Shown here: positions 10,214 through 20,305 of the stretch, piece after piece
Position numbering within the stretch: the first letter of the stretch is position 1
Layout: the number at the start of each line of letters is the position of its first letter
Origin: Thamnaconus septentrionalis
Lineage: Eukaryota > Chordata > Actinopteri > Tetraodontiformes > Monacanthidae
Direction: 5' to 3'
DNA length: 64,000 nucleotides
Assembly (NCBI GenBank): GCA_009823395.1
Contig: CM020507.1
Span: 5,336,501-5,400,500, forward strand
Program-made: the position numbers and the translations under genes
The notes under the pieces: model-generated
Told to the model about the DNA's origin: nothing
Databases searched by the model: none
What the model saw: the letters and a program-made list of their open reading frames with translations, nothing else

Positions 10214-10328
10214 TTGCAGCCCTGAGATGAGTCCTCTGAAGTCTGTGCCTCAGATTAGAATAGACATGGACCCGGATGATGATAATTCCTTCTACTGGAA
10301 GAGCAGAGGATCGGAAACATCTCTGTAG
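1..10328 (+). CDS. slc4a4: slc4a4 3' half: electrogenic Na+/HCO3- cotransporter NBCe1 (13 exons, 5' truncated)
   Basis: Plasma-membrane Na+/bicarbonate cotransporter of the SLC4 family (acid-base transport in epithelia, glia and other cells). Exons: 1-222 (partial), 1186-1256, 2238-2423, 2527-2640, 3003-3164, 3754-3932, 4592-4664, 4914-4982, 5328-5501, 5879-6040, 6553-6646, 7392-7471, 10220-10328. All introns are GT-AG and all phases match. The A/B-type reading gives 515 residues ending HTSC at 7433-7435, about half of the roughly 1,035-1,080-residue family length. Recognised NBCe1 stretches include [93 protein letters not shown] and [20 protein letters not shown]. The phenylalanine-rich start and TM-loop wording fit SLC4A4, not SLC4A7/8/10. 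Teleosts often carry a and b copies; which one this is cannot be decided. The promoter and N-terminal half lie left of the window. Confidence 0.97.
1186..1256 (+). CDS. slc4a4: slc4a4 exon, 71 nt: variable extracellular-loop segment with N-glycosylation sites
   Basis: Short exon found from splice signals and phase rather than strong similarity. The acceptor is a pyrimidine-rich stretch ending TTTTTCAG and the donor is CTG|GTGAGT. It takes phase 1 from the preceding exon and leaves phase 0, exactly what the next exon needs. It encodes about 24 residues with sequons NTT and NNT. In human NBCe1 the same position holds a poorly conserved, N-glycosylated part of extracellular loop 3. Confidence 0.88.
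2238..2423 (+). CDS. slc4a4: slc4a4 exon: end of extracellular loop and next TM span
   Basis: Acceptor CACACAG and donor ACC|GTGAGC, phase 0 at both ends, 62 codons. It opens PMNATWSS, a third sequon, and holds two more loop cysteines (TEC and KAC). It continues [18 protein letters not shown] and [13 protein letters not shown], near-identical to human NBCe1. Confidence 0.97.
2527..2640 (+). CDS. slc4a4: slc4a4 exon, 38 codons: TM span with [12 protein letters not shown]
   Basis: Acceptor CCCTAG and donor AAG|GTCAGG, phase 0 at both ends. It encodes [16 protein letters not shown] followed by [13 protein letters not shown], an SLC4 hallmark. The first codon is GTG (Val), where human NBCe1 has alanine. 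Confidence 0.97.
3003..3164 (+). CDS. slc4a4: slc4a4 exon, 54 codons: SLC4 family core with [17 protein letters not shown]
   Basis: Acceptor TTTTACAG and donor AAG|GTGAGC, phase 0 at both ends. It encodes [13 protein letters not shown], then a hydrophobic span, then [19 protein letters not shown], the most conserved SLC4 transporter motif. Confidence 0.98.
3754..3932 (+). CDS. slc4a4: slc4a4 exon, 179 nt: [12 protein letters not shown] ... [11 protein letters not shown]
   Basis: Acceptor TTGTCCAG and donor GAG|GTGAGA, entering in phase 0 and leaving in phase 2. It carries KGAGYHLDL, the [19 protein letters not shown] span and [12 protein letters not shown], all diagnostic for Na+-coupled SLC4 members. 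Confidence 0.98.
4592..4664 (+). CDS. slc4a4: slc4a4 exon, 73 nt: REQRVTG ... SVFMSPILK
   Basis: Acceptor GATTTTCAG and donor AAG|GTGATT. The first base completes the arginine codon of GVREQRVTG. The exon ends in phase 0 and encodes most of one membrane span. Confidence 0.97.
4914..4982 (+). CDS. slc4a4: slc4a4 exon, 23 codons: [16 protein letters not shown]
   Basis: Acceptor TTTTTACACAG and donor CAG|GTACAT, phase 0 at both ends. The conserved SLC4 membrane segment [15 protein letters not shown] continues into ASLNGVQ. Confidence 0.97.
5328..5501 (+). CDS. slc4a4: slc4a4 exon, 58 codons: [18 protein letters not shown] and last TM spans
   Basis: Acceptor CTCCTGCAG and donor ATG|GTGAGA, phase 0 at both ends. 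It holds [38 protein letters not shown] and [11 protein letters not shown], matching the end of the NBCe1 membrane domain. Confidence 0.98.
5879..6040 (+). CDS. slc4a4: slc4a4 exon, 54 codons: end of TM domain and Lys-rich cytosolic tail
   Basis: Acceptor GCTCTCAG and donor GAC|GTAAGA, phase 0 at both ends. It encodes [29 protein letters not shown], then a Lys/Glu-rich stretch and [10 protein letters not shown]. The serine in RGS lines up with the human NBCe1-A Ser982 region, a reported PKA site that alters transport stoichiometry. The acidic cluster resembles but does not equal the human DNDD motif. Confidence 0.97.
6275..6292. promoter_or_regulatory. 18-bp perfect palindrome containing full CRE, intron of slc4a4
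   Basis: CTTTGTGACGTCACAAAG is its own reverse complement and contains TGACGTCA at 6280-6287. A near copy occurs at 50669-50688, with similar flanks (AAATTTT downstream), so it probably belongs to a dispersed repeat. Whether it binds CREB/ATF proteins is unknown. Confidence 0.4.
6553..6646 (+). CDS. slc4a4: slc4a4 cassette exon, 94 nt (frame switch between NBCe1-A/B and NBCe1-C tails)
   Basis: Acceptor CTCCAACAG and donor ACA|GTGAGT. It enters in phase 0 and leaves in phase 1. It encodes [17 protein letters not shown] followed by [14 protein letters not shown], matching the human tail that begins [17 protein letters not shown]. Its length is one codon less than the 97 nt absent from mammalian NBCe1-C mRNA. 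Because 94 is not a multiple of three, skipping changes the frame of the next exon. Confidence 0.93.
7392..7471 (+). CDS. slc4a4: slc4a4 dual-frame exon, 80 nt: HTSC stop in one frame, open ERSPHHSL frame in the other
   Basis: Acceptor CTGCGCAG and donor CAG|GTGAGC. After the 94-nt exon it reads [14 protein letters not shown] and stops at 7433-7435, the classical NBCe1-A/B end. Spliced straight after 6040 it reads [16 protein letters not shown], then [10 protein letters not shown], staying open and leaving two bases that join the next exon as a serine codon. Both frames encode plausible protein; the first matches the human A/B tail almost exactly. Confidence 0.93.
8869..8926. repeat. (GA)n microsatellite
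   Basis: Uninterrupted GA dinucleotides, about 29 units, in the last slc4a4 intron. Confidence 0.97.
9136..9925 (-). pseudogene. Decayed hAT/BED-type transposase related to GTF2IRD2, antisense in slc4a4 intron
   Basis: On the minus strand, pieces in several frames read in order like the transposase-derived GTF2IRD2-like proteins that are abundant in fish: [26 protein letters not shown] with [50 protein letters not shown] with [13 protein letters not shown], and [11 protein letters not shown]. Frames shift repeatedly and stops interrupt, so it is not a functional gene. The family was recognised by eye from the motif order. Orientation is opposite to the host gene. The C-terminal part is missing or unrecognisable beyond 9136. 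Confidence 0.75.
9236..9307. repeat. 21-bp tandem repeat (about 3.4 units) inside the decayed transposase
   Basis: Units 9236-9256, 9257-9277 and 9278-9298 plus a 9-bp partial, with two substitutions in the second unit. The unit length equals seven codons; on the minus strand each unit repeats the peptide LGLDWDK. Confidence 0.92.
10178..10212 (+). repeat. 35-nt T tract forming the polypyrimidine tract of the ETSL exon acceptor
   Basis: Pure T run ending 7 nt before the exon at 10220. A branch-point-like CTAAC lies upstream at 10152-10156. Slippage-prone and unusually long for a polypyrimidine tract. Confidence 0.9.
10220..10328 (+). CDS. slc4a4: slc4a4 last coding exon: NBCe1-C-type tail ending in PDZ ligand ETSL
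   Basis: Acceptor GTTGCAG after a 35-T tract. In the open frame it encodes [17 protein letters not shown], then [17 protein letters not shown] and TAG at 10326-10328. The C-terminal ETSL is a class I PDZ ligand shared by NBCe1-C and other Na+-coupled SLC4 members. The skipped-exon product replaces the last 46 residues with 62, against 46 to 61 in mammals. In transcripts that include the 94-nt exon it would be 3' UTR. Confidence 0.93.
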
Positions 10329-11086
10329 AGCAACAAACGGCCACCAGGCGGCTCCACCATCGAAGATCTCGACTTTACGTTCCTATTTCATTTTGTATTT
10401 GATTTTTTTTTTTTTGTCTACGCAGAGTATGCATTTCTTATAACAAAGCTGTTTTTTAACCGTCTTTTTCCTCACAGTCTCGTCTCGGTATATTTCTCAC
10501 TTGCTGTCTTCTGACACCAACACTGTCTGTGGTAACTCCTGCCTCCTTGTCTATGCAACTCATTCCACATAACGCTGAGCAGCGACAGTTAATGCTGCAT
10601 GGAAACTGTTCTTTTATTAAAGATAAACACATTAGAAACATCACGCTTTTTGAATATATATATACATATATATACATATGAAATGGAATTTATCTATTAA
10701 TATTTTCCTGTAGCAGGAAAATGATGTTTTTATAGCTCTACCTCTCATTTTAGATCAAAACTTATGCGGCAGGTTGATTTTTTTGACGCAGCATGAGGTT
10801 TTGATATTTCCACTCCCTACCCATCCTCTCGTAGAGTTGAAATGATTTCAAGAGATTCACTGTATTATAGTGTGGCAGAGAATAAAATGTGTACAAATAG
10901 TCTTCAAAGTTAATTAACAACTAATTTTTTGTGCATATTTGTATGTGCAGATGAGGTAAATATTTTTTACAATCACCTTTCATTTTGGGCGCAGTTTTGA
11001 TCGCTTCACCTTCTCTTTCTAATTCTCTGTGTTCATCATGGCTTTTTTGTTACTTGTTTAAATTCATGCAAACTTTAAACTCCTTT

Positions 11087-11126
<40 letters not shown>

Positions 11127-12482
11127 TGTTTTAAAAAAAAATATTTTACTGTGTGTATGTGGGTATCAATTTATTTGTTCTTTTCTCATGTCCTTCCTTT
11201 CTTTGTTTCCTATTTTTTGGGGTGAGAAGCAGTTCAGTGGTAAATAATCATCCAACTTTTCTCAGCCAAACTTAAACTCCAACTTGGAGTGCATGCCATG
11301 TAACCGCTTGTCATGCACACAACTACTCTACCTAAGTGGCTTATAGGAGATTGATTACTGGCTAAAATTCAAATGGTCACAACATGACAAGTAAAAGTTT
11401 ATGTTTGTCTCAGCTGCTGTTGAGAATTACTAACTGATGTGGACAAAAAAGGGACTTTTTTCTTGGCACACTGAAGAGTTGAAATAATTCCATGGTTTTG
11501 AATTCTGCTGTTCATGCACTGATCACATGGGGACTGTTGCTCACAACCCCTTTGTCCTCCTGTCCAGGCCATTACAGGCAAGCTGCAGGGTGAGAGTAAT
11601 GGTAATTGTGAATCTATGAAATACATTGGTGGAGTGGGAACTCCACTATCATGGTAACGATATACTGCAGTTTAGCAGATTTTTTTTTTTTGGTTTCAAT
11701 GACTTAATCTCACTTGAGTCTCAATGCTTTGCTGTGCTCACACACCTTGATAGCGCCACCAGGTGGACTATTAAGGTCAGTTGATATTCTAAAGCACAAA
11801 AAGATCAATTATTGCTTTTCATTGATTTGTTTGTTTGAGTCTTCCTGTAACAGAATTTCAGTACTTCTGTCCTTTATGCTGTCTAAGAGGAAGGTTGTCT
11901 CAGTGTGAGTCTCCAGTAACATCCTCAACACCTGCAGCTGTATCTAAGTTACCAATAATAAAAAGGAACAAAAAGCTGAAAATGTGAAATCACCCGATAT
12001 TCATTGCAGAGTGTGCAGCCTATGTCTCACTAACAGAGACAAAACAAAACAACTTGACTTTTCTTAGTTCAGCAGAAAAATGGCTTGTTTGTTTGTAAAA
12101 TCACCTTTCCTCATTTCCCCACCATTTTCCCATCAAATGCACACAGGAGGGATTAAAATGTGGGACTGATCTTCTGGTTGTCACACTAACTCACATTTCT
12201 CATTTTGTCTTTTGGTTCATCAGTTTCACTGTGGTCAACAGCAGAGATTTGAACATTTGTGTGTGAGACTTTTTTTTTTCTTTGTGTGGAGATGTTTGTA
12301 GTTTGTCATACTACTGTGAGCATGCTAGACAAAACTACATTCAAAGCAAATTAATTTTAGTCGGTGGAATACTGGTACCTTTTTCTCAATTAACTTTTTT
12401 GTGACTTTTTAGAGCAGGCAAAATTGTTTATTTTAGAATTTATATATATTTTTTTGGAAATGAAATGTATATTAAAAATAAA
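10329..12482 (+). other. slc4a4: slc4a4 3' UTR candidate region with two poly(A) signals
   Basis: AT-rich, no coding signal. The first AATAAA is at 10881-10886, followed by a GT-rich stretch. A second AATAAA is at 12477-12482, followed by GTGCTGGTGCTTTTT, a good downstream element. The UTR could therefore be about 0.6 kb or about 2.2 kb. A TTTC repeat at 11085-11127 lies inside the longer form. The true end is inferred, not proven. Confidence 0.5.
11085..11127. repeat. (TTTC)n microsatellite
   Basis: About ten tetranucleotide units, downstream of slc4a4. Confidence 0.95.
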
Positions 12483-13174
12483 CAGAATGATTGAACAGTG
12501 CTGGTGCTTTTTCAGTGAGCCAAAAAATCTGAGAAAATCTGATATTAGTGAAATTAAGCTGCTAGTTGATGTTCTGAGTTCCTTGAAGTTTATTTAAAAC
12601 ACACCATATCTCAACAACTGATGGGTCTTCCAACAAACTGTCCTCAGCGCCTTCACAATTCCGTGTCAGTGCTTTAGCAGCTCCATCTAGTGTCCGTATT
12701 ACTGCATCACAATCTGAAGAAAATCATGTTGGAACAGGTGGCGCAGTCTCAAATGCACCGTCAATAATCATTGCGATAAAATATTTGAGGCAAGAATAGA
12801 GAGAATAGAAAAGACTAGAAACCAGAAACGAGCTTCAAACACACAACCAGAGAAACCACGAATGAAACTTCAGTTCAGGTATGACACCAATATGAACGTC
12901 AAGCGCCATGACGTGGCCTGCCACTGGAGGGCACAACGTAGCTGTGACACGAGTCGGGAGTTTTTTTCAAGCACCTATGTATGTCCTTGGGAAACAACCA
13001 TATGTAGACTTATTTTGCATGGGTTACTGTATGGGTTGGATTTATCTTGGTTGTGCTGTTCCAGTGGGACGGAGTTGGCAGAGGACTGGTTCAGTGAACT
13101 GGTTACAATGAACAACTGAGCTTTTGTAAAGTCAGTTGTAGGCTCACGTTAAATTGCGTTGATTCACGCAAACT

Positions 13175-13175
<1 letters not shown>

Positions 13176-13212
<37 letters not shown>
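13176..13212. repeat. (CA)n microsatellite
   Basis: Uninterrupted CA dinucleotides, about 18 units. Confidence 0.96.
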
Positions 13213-13214
<2 letters not shown>

Positions 13215-13750
13215 ACATGACTCTGAATTATTATGCTTTGGAAAGTGCCTGCTCAGGGGGAAACACGACGGCGCTGCACCATGTGTTTGCTCACTGACGT
13301 CATGTGATGCTTAACAAGTGCCCCATCCGACACTATAAATACCTTGCAAGAGGCGGCTCGCATTTAGATGCCAAGATTCAAGCCAAAACTCATTTTTTGT
13401 GAATGCTCATCTTCACCTTTTTTCGCCTCGTAACACAGTTGACAGCAGGTAGATGAAAAAGCTGTGCATATATACCACTGAAACATGTATTCTACTAGGG
13501 CTGTGCTGTTTGGGGCATCCCGCTGCGCTCTGCAAGTCGCTGAACAGCTCAGAAACGCGAGACAATTGAAGTCAATTAGGCATGACGGCATTATGGGTGA
13601 AGGTCAGCTCCGCGAGGTCACATGACATTTACTTTGCACGGTGCACCACTCTGGAAAAAAAAAAAAACTCATGTGACCTTAATTAAACAAATCAATGGAA
13701 AGTCTGTCCTTAATTAAACAAATCATCAATGGAAAGTCTGTGGGAAGAGT

Positions 13751-13838
13751 GGGAGGGAGGACTGGTTAGAATGGGAGGGAGGACTGGTTAGAATGGGAGG
13801 GAGAACTGGTTAGAGTAGGAGAGTGGACTGCTTAGACT
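13751..13838. repeat. 22-bp minisatellite, four units
   Basis: Units start at 13751, 13773, 13795 and 13817, of the form GGGAGGGAGGACTGGTTAGA plus AT. The first two are identical, the last is the most diverged. Confidence 0.9.
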
Positions 13839-15375
13839 GGGGCAAAGAGCAAAAACTGTTTTGTTTATTTTAATAATAATTTTCTTTCCATTTGGTTTGC
13901 ATTTAAGCCTTTTTTCCAGTCTCGACTCTGATTTAAAATATGTTCATCACATAAGCAGGACTCTGTCTGCGGTTTTGCAGAGCGTGGCGACGCAGTTAGA
14001 ATGAAAACAGAAGAAGCTAAATGAAGGTCTTTCTTTTGTTTTGACTTATGAAAGGAAAACAAAGCTGTGGGAAGTTTGATTCTTTTCTCCTTTCGTGTTG
14101 CCCTTATTTACACCGTTCAAACTGGTAGTTTTAAAACAGCGAGTCTTGTTTCCCTCCAATATCTTTCTATCCTCCGGCTCTGATCCGCCACTTTTGGTGA
14201 CCAGACCATCAACTGGATGCTCAATTATTTACAATGCGAATTTTAGTATAACTGACATTGATTGCAGGTTGTGGTTTTAAATTGGCCAGTGACTTTATGC
14301 TTCCAACCCCCTCATTTATATCTTACTGTTCTCATGTCATTACATCAAACAAGGGAAATGTATGAATCCGTACAATCCGTGTGTGTTTGATGGAGGTGTC
14401 ATCTGTACACGCTGAGATTGACTGATCTGGAATGAATAATTAAACCTGGGCCGCTCTTGGCGCTGCTGTTACATCCAGCAGATGCAAAGAGTGTAAAATA
14501 TTCAGACCACAGCAGATGTGTGTCGTGTCAGTCCGGCCTTTTGATTTATTTATTTAGTCATTTATTTATTTTATTTCATTTTTAATTATTTTTTTAAATC
14601 CCCAATTGCACAGAGAGATGCGGAGCTGGTGTCTTTCCAGGGAAAAACTCTGCTCCAGGAAGAAGGTTTGGTGGTGTGTGGTGAGCGTGTGGGCAGGAAA
14701 AAGTGTTTGCATACGACTGGAGTTTCTCATCTAATTGCACAATTCAAGTGTTGCTGGTCCTCGTCAGTATTTCTCTACAAATCGATTCCTTTGAGGAGAA
14801 GTCTCCAGTGCTGGACACTTAGGATGAAAAAAAAAAAAAAATCAACGCCCCCTTTATATATAAAAATGTAATATCATGACGACCGGCGCATTCAATTCCA
14901 CCTGGATTAAACTCATTTCTGTTTGCCATTTACTGGCCGACAAAAAGATAAATAAATAAATAAAATCCATTTGGCTTTAAATTTATCTCCAGATTTCTTT
15001 CAGGCCGACACTTTCTGACGTGTATTTCTGTCATCAGCGGCAATTTCCCTTAAATCTAGAGCTAAGCCGTTTGGTTAAGGAGAGCATCAACCCATGCTAT
15101 GTGCTGATCTTCCTCAGAGGGTCTTATTGGAAAGGCTGCAGGCTGGTCATGTTTCCAAATAGTTGGTTTTTTTTTTTAAAGGCATTTCCGTGAGGAAAAA
15201 AGAAGAAAAAGGGGCAATTGGAAAAGTGAAAAATGAAAAACAGAAAATGAGCATGGATGCAAGTGCAGCTCGGCCCGTGTGAAGGATCACTATATAGGTT
15301 GTTGGCACGTGATGTCACACAGCTCAGATGGTGGACAGGAAGTAAGTTAGTGCTGAGGATCTGTCGTGTAGAAAA

Positions 15376-15549
15376 ATGACAATGTTTTGCGTGGTTTACG
15401 GTTGCTTCTATCGCTCTGAACGGGAAAAGAAAGGCATTCTCACAAAGTATAAATGGTCAATGTTGGGGCGGTTGCGTAACAAGTTAGATCTGTCATCTGT
15501 CAGCTCGTCATCTAAAGGCCCACAGGGGGCGCTTGACCATATGGCTTAG
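15376..15549 (+). pseudogene. THAP-like zinc-finger ORF remnant (57 codons)
   Basis: An open frame from ATG at 15376 to TAG at 15547-15549 starts MTMFCVVYGCFYRSEREKKG. This resembles the N-terminus of THAP domains (C-x-V-x-GC-x-N-R-x-x-R-x-K-K-G). The downstream WxxA, second zinc pair and AVPTIF-type motifs are not visible. It is probably a fragment of a P-element-like transposon or THAP gene. No splice context links it to another gene. Confidence 0.4.
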
Positions 15550-15787
15550 TGGTAAAAAAAAAAAACAGACCCGCGGGCGGCAGTCGGTTTAATGACTGAG
15601 GAATCACGGTGGAATCCAATCTGCCACCTTGCGGTTCCCCAGGAAGCACCATGGAGGAAGCAGCCTCACAGTTAATCCATGTGTTGGCGGGTGAAGAGTG
15701 TTGTCAGGTCAACCCTGCTCACGAGGCAGGAGGCCCCCCGGTGGCCTTCACCAGCAGTGAACATCTTCAGTCTGCAGCTTCCCCATC

Positions 15788-15862
15788 TCTTCTTCTTCTT
15801 CTTCTTCTTCTTCTTCTTCTAGTCCTTCTTCTTCTTCTTCTTCTTCTTCTTCTTCTTCTTCT
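15788..15862. repeat. (CTT)n trinucleotide repeat, interrupted
   Basis: CTT triplets with one interruption near 15821-15824. Confidence 0.95.
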
Positions 15863-17650
15863 GTCAAACAAAAGTTGATCCAAGTCTTCCTCCCTGTTTT
15901 AAGTGTTTTCCCCCCAGCAACGTTACAGGGCCGCCTACAGGCCTGGCACTTATACTACAGCGTGTCCAGCAGTTTTTAACACATTTCATAAACCAGTTGC
16001 CTACTCACGGACAACCATGAAAAACAAAAATAGTGAGGTCGTGATCGTGGTTGGGGTCAATTGGTCTTAGAAGTCAAATGTGAGGTTTGCTACCTGCCTC
16101 CGCCACCAGGGGTCAACAGCCACAATTTCCTGCAGTTGGACTTTAGCAGTAGAAATGCAAATTCCTTGAGTTTTCTCATCATTCCTCGTCATCTCTAGGG
16201 CATCAACACTTTAACTTGAGTATACAGTGGAATGAGTTTCTCTACTGTCAGCAAAGTGTTAATACTTCTACTTGAAGTACATATTATTTGTACTGTGCCT
16301 CTTGGTTTTTTTTTTTGATGTCTATGTCTCACGTTAAGTTTAAAGACTCTTTAGAGCAGGGTTTAAAAAAAAATCCATGTAATCGATTTTAAACCGATTT
16401 CCCTTCGAGTGGATACAATATTGATTCATACAATCCAAAAATCAATCTACTAATTTTTTTTTAATAGTTTTTCTTCTTCTGTGTATGTATGGTGCAGGGC
16501 AGAGAAGCAGCCTGCAGACAACATTAAGCAAGCCTCGCTTAATCAGCATTTCATTATCATTACATTCACGTCTGCCTTGGGAATTCATTTTAAATTCATT
16601 TTTTTGTGTTAGTCAGATCATGTGTGAATAAAAGTACATTTTGAGTTCAATTGTAAATTCTAACCTTTTTCTTTCTTACGAATAAATGAATAATGCACCA
16701 GGTCAAAGTGTACCTTGTTAAATTTGCAGTGCAGCATCATTTATTTTTGTTATATCAAGTAAAAATTTGTATTTTGACAGAAATATCCCTGACTAAATTG
16801 ATATTGAATCGAAATAATTGAATCTTGATTCCAATCAAATTGGGATTTTGTAAAATCAAATGGAACTGGAAAAGCTGAATCGATATACAGTGCAGCGCCT
16901 GATTGGTCATATGTTTCATTTCTCCATCATGTGAAGTGATGGCGACAATGTGGTTAACCTCTGTGTTCATAGGGCCTCTCTTGGTTTGAGGTGGGTCAGG
17001 AGGATGACCCTAAGGGTTGAGGGATGTTTGGATCTTTGTTCAGAGTAACAGGAAAACTGATCGGAAGAGTGCATGAGTATAAACAACTGACCCGTACATG
17101 CGAGATGTTCCAAGCTGTTCATATTGAGACGGCCTGAAGATACCAACAACATCAAACATCTACAACCCCATAAAACTGGTGCTCAGTTCTTACTTTGGCC
17201 CAGACCAGAGACGTCTCTTCTCAGCACATCACAACCGTCTCCGGGCTCTGCAGCAAATACAACTGGTGAGAAGCAAGTGGAGGAAAATGCAGATATCAGA
17301 TGGAGACGGAATGTAGAGATTTTCCCCAGACAGCTGTCACACACAGTAAGTGGAGATTTACATAAACAGCATAAAAACAAAAATCTAAACAAAACAATAC
17401 AAAAAAACCCCCGTAGGAATAATACACGTGAACTCAGGTATTTGACTTTGTTCCCTTTCTGGCAAATTCCATGATACTGTTGACTTTAAAGAAAAATATT
17501 CAGATGTATGCAGAGTTGTCAGAATCAGTGTGCATCCCCTCAGGCCGGTGAACTCCCTGCGGATGACAGAGAATACATTTTTGTACCTTTGTTTTCGGTT
17601 GACAGATGTAGAGGAGATGGGAAAAAATAAAGAGAGAGAGGGGGGAAGTA

Positions 17651-17711
<61 letters not shown>

Positions 17712-20305
17712 TTGTATTTATAACTTGATCGGGGCTCAAGATTGCATCCTCGACCCACATGCAGACATGTCGGATCGTCGGGGAAGGTGGAAGGTTGGCA
17801 GATGGCGAGGTGGAAACAGGAGGCAAAGTAGGACGGACGGATGAGAAACCGGAGCGACGGCACAAGAGCGGAAGGACATCTTCACGTAACGTCTCAGCGT
17901 CAAACTAATCCTTTCAAAATAACCCCCTCACCCCCCGCCGTCCCCTTTTCTCTGGCACGATCGTGCACGTTTGCCTAAACACTGAATGTGATTTAATCCC
18001 TGGTACAATAATCCCCGACACTCTCTCTCTCTCTCTCTCTCTTTCTCTCCCTTAAAAAAAGGAACAGATGCTTGTTTGGGGGAAACTCCTTAGAGAAAAT
18101 TAATATCTAGAGTCGGTGGAAAAGTAGCGTCTGACAAATGTCTGTTTCTCCTTTTAGAGTAATAAAAAAAACCCACTTCCGGTGGAATCATCGGCGCTAT
18201 GTTTGTGTCACCATTTTTTTTTTTAAGGTGACACAAACAGCAGAAAAGGCAGAAAAACGCAGCCACTTTCTTTCGCACTCACTGCAGCCTGCAGCTGGAG
18301 AACCATTCTCAATTCAAGACGGACAGTTACTCCCAGGTGCGTCTGCATTTCCGTTTTCAACGGAGGCGCATAAAAAACCCTGCCTCAGTGTGGACGTCGG
18401 AGGGGATGAGGGACGTGCGACCGAATCGGAGGAACAAAGCAGGTGATGTAAGCAAGTGCAGCCAACAGCGTGAGACTGGCGCCCGCCACGGCCCCCGAAA
18501 GCGTGCGAGGCCACCAAAGTGAACAATGAGTCCCGGCCGCACCTCGGCCAGGTGGGACTCATAAACACGGCGGCACTTCTATTACCATATAAATGATGTT
18601 TAGGACGGAATGTAAGAGCCTCGACGAACGAAAGCGGAAGAAAATTAACCCCACAGCTCACATTTATCACACTGCCACGCTGTGAAATGAGGTTGGACTT
18701 TGCAGCGTTGATGAACCTGCCAAAAAAAAAGAAAAGACAAGAAAAAAACTAAACCCAGCAGGTGTGAGAAGCAGACGAGTCCGTCACTATCAGCTACTGC
18801 CGACCCCGCCGTCTGCTCCAATCAGAGTCCAGCCGGCCACGCGGCTGTCGTGCCGTACTTTTGGACCCGAAATTGCGATATTTTTTCACACAACCAGCTT
18901 GCGGGCACCAAAGATCGTCTTGGCCCCGACTGTGAATGAGTAAAGCAGACAGCCAGTGTGACATTTGGATTGTGCCACAAGCAAATAAATAAATCATGGA
19001 TGAAAAAACGGCACAGGCCGTAAACAAACCTCCAGTCTATACTGTAACATTGAAAAAAAAAGTGTAATATGTATGGAACAGGAAACACCATGTACGTTAA
19101 TCTATATTTATGTATCTACATATATACAAGATCGCAAAAAAAAAGAATGATAAAATAAATAAATGACAGTCCATTTTATCTAGTCGTCAGCTCATCAAGG
19201 CAAAAGCTGAGACCGAGAGCTACAAACACAGAAATGATGCAATCCAACCATTACCATTTTGGTCCCAGCTTCCTTGGGGTTCCAAGCAGGCTGACCAGGG
19301 ACCACACTGTTGGTGTAGAACAGAGCAGGGCACTGATTGGGTTTTGAAGAAAGCCGAGTCTTTCAGGAAAACCAAAACTGTCATTTTTAATTGCCCCATG
19401 TGTGGAGAAATTAAATTTTTTTGTATAAAAAACTGAAAAGCTTATGAAACTGTGCAATGGGCGAATGAAGAGCTGCAGACGTTTTCATTCTCGGTGGCTG
19501 AAGAAAAAGCTCAAAGACAACTGGACGGACGGAGCGACACGCAATAAAAAGTCTTTCTGGTTTCCCAGCTGGTGGCCGCAGTTCAGCAAAACAGTGTCGG
19601 GAGAAATAAACTCCTGAAGCATCAAGGACCCCAACAGTCGGAGTAGAACGAACAGAAAAAATGTAGGTTTGTTCAGCCTAATGGATGCGATGGACCACCC
19701 CGTTGGGCAACGGGAGGGAGACGGCCTCGACTCGGCCGGTGGGTGACGAGAGAATCATCGGCCACGACAACATTTGAAAACATGTATGAGGGCGGTGAGT
19801 GTATTGTGACCTCAAGCAACTTAGTGAGGCTGTTGATGCCTGGAGATGCTATTGAGGTTCAGCAAAGAGCCTCATTCTCCCCGGAACACAACATTTGACC
19901 ACCACGACATCTCCAGAGATGTTTGATTACAGCAGAAATGTTGCATAGTCCTTCATTAAATCCCCATCCATCACACGGTGGTGCAAAGCACGTCCTCCTG
20001 CTCCTGCCCTCCCCTCTGCATCGAAGATGTACACATAAGCACCTCTAAATGGTCTCCAGGTGTGAGAGCAGGTGGTTGTTTGACTCTTGTCAGGAGTGCA
20101 GCCCCGCCAGCACTCTACTAAAGGCTTGCTGGAGACGTCCTCAATCATCATCTCCTCCACTTCACATCGCAAACAACACCTGGAAACCATAGCAAGACTG
20201 TGAAAGCAGCGGTGTTGCAGGAACAGCCGCTGAATTCAGAGATAAACAGTCGGAGAGCTGGAAGAAGAAATTGGTGTAGCCAGTCAGGCTACGGCGTCCA
20301 GGGCC
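15863..20305. other. Intergenic stretch, repeats and one AT-rich transposon-like zone
   Basis: Holds (GA)n at 17655-17709 and (CT)n at 18019-18041. Around 16345-16890, recurrent ATCGATT-type words (for example AATCGATTTTAAACCGATTT near the left side, GAATCGATATACAGTG at the right) suggest an old hAT-like non-autonomous element, but clean ends were not found. No gene recognised. Confidence 0.45.
17655..17709. repeat. (GA)n microsatellite
   Basis: Uninterrupted GA dinucleotides, about 27 units. Confidence 0.97.

Larger units (their letters stand above)
12483..15375. other. Intergenic stretch with tandem repeats, no gene seen
   Basis: Contains (CA)n at 13176-13212, a two-copy duplication with 3-bp indel at about 13677-13742 and a 22-bp tandem repeat at 13751-13838. 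Open frames are short and unrecognised. No splice-consistent exon or RNA gene was recognised. Confidence 0.6.

Noticed and set aside
1..10328. Transporter being slc4a7, slc4a8 or slc4a10
   Set aside because: Loop and tail wording ([39 protein letters not shown]) is specific to SLC4A4. ETSL alone is shared, so it was not used to decide.
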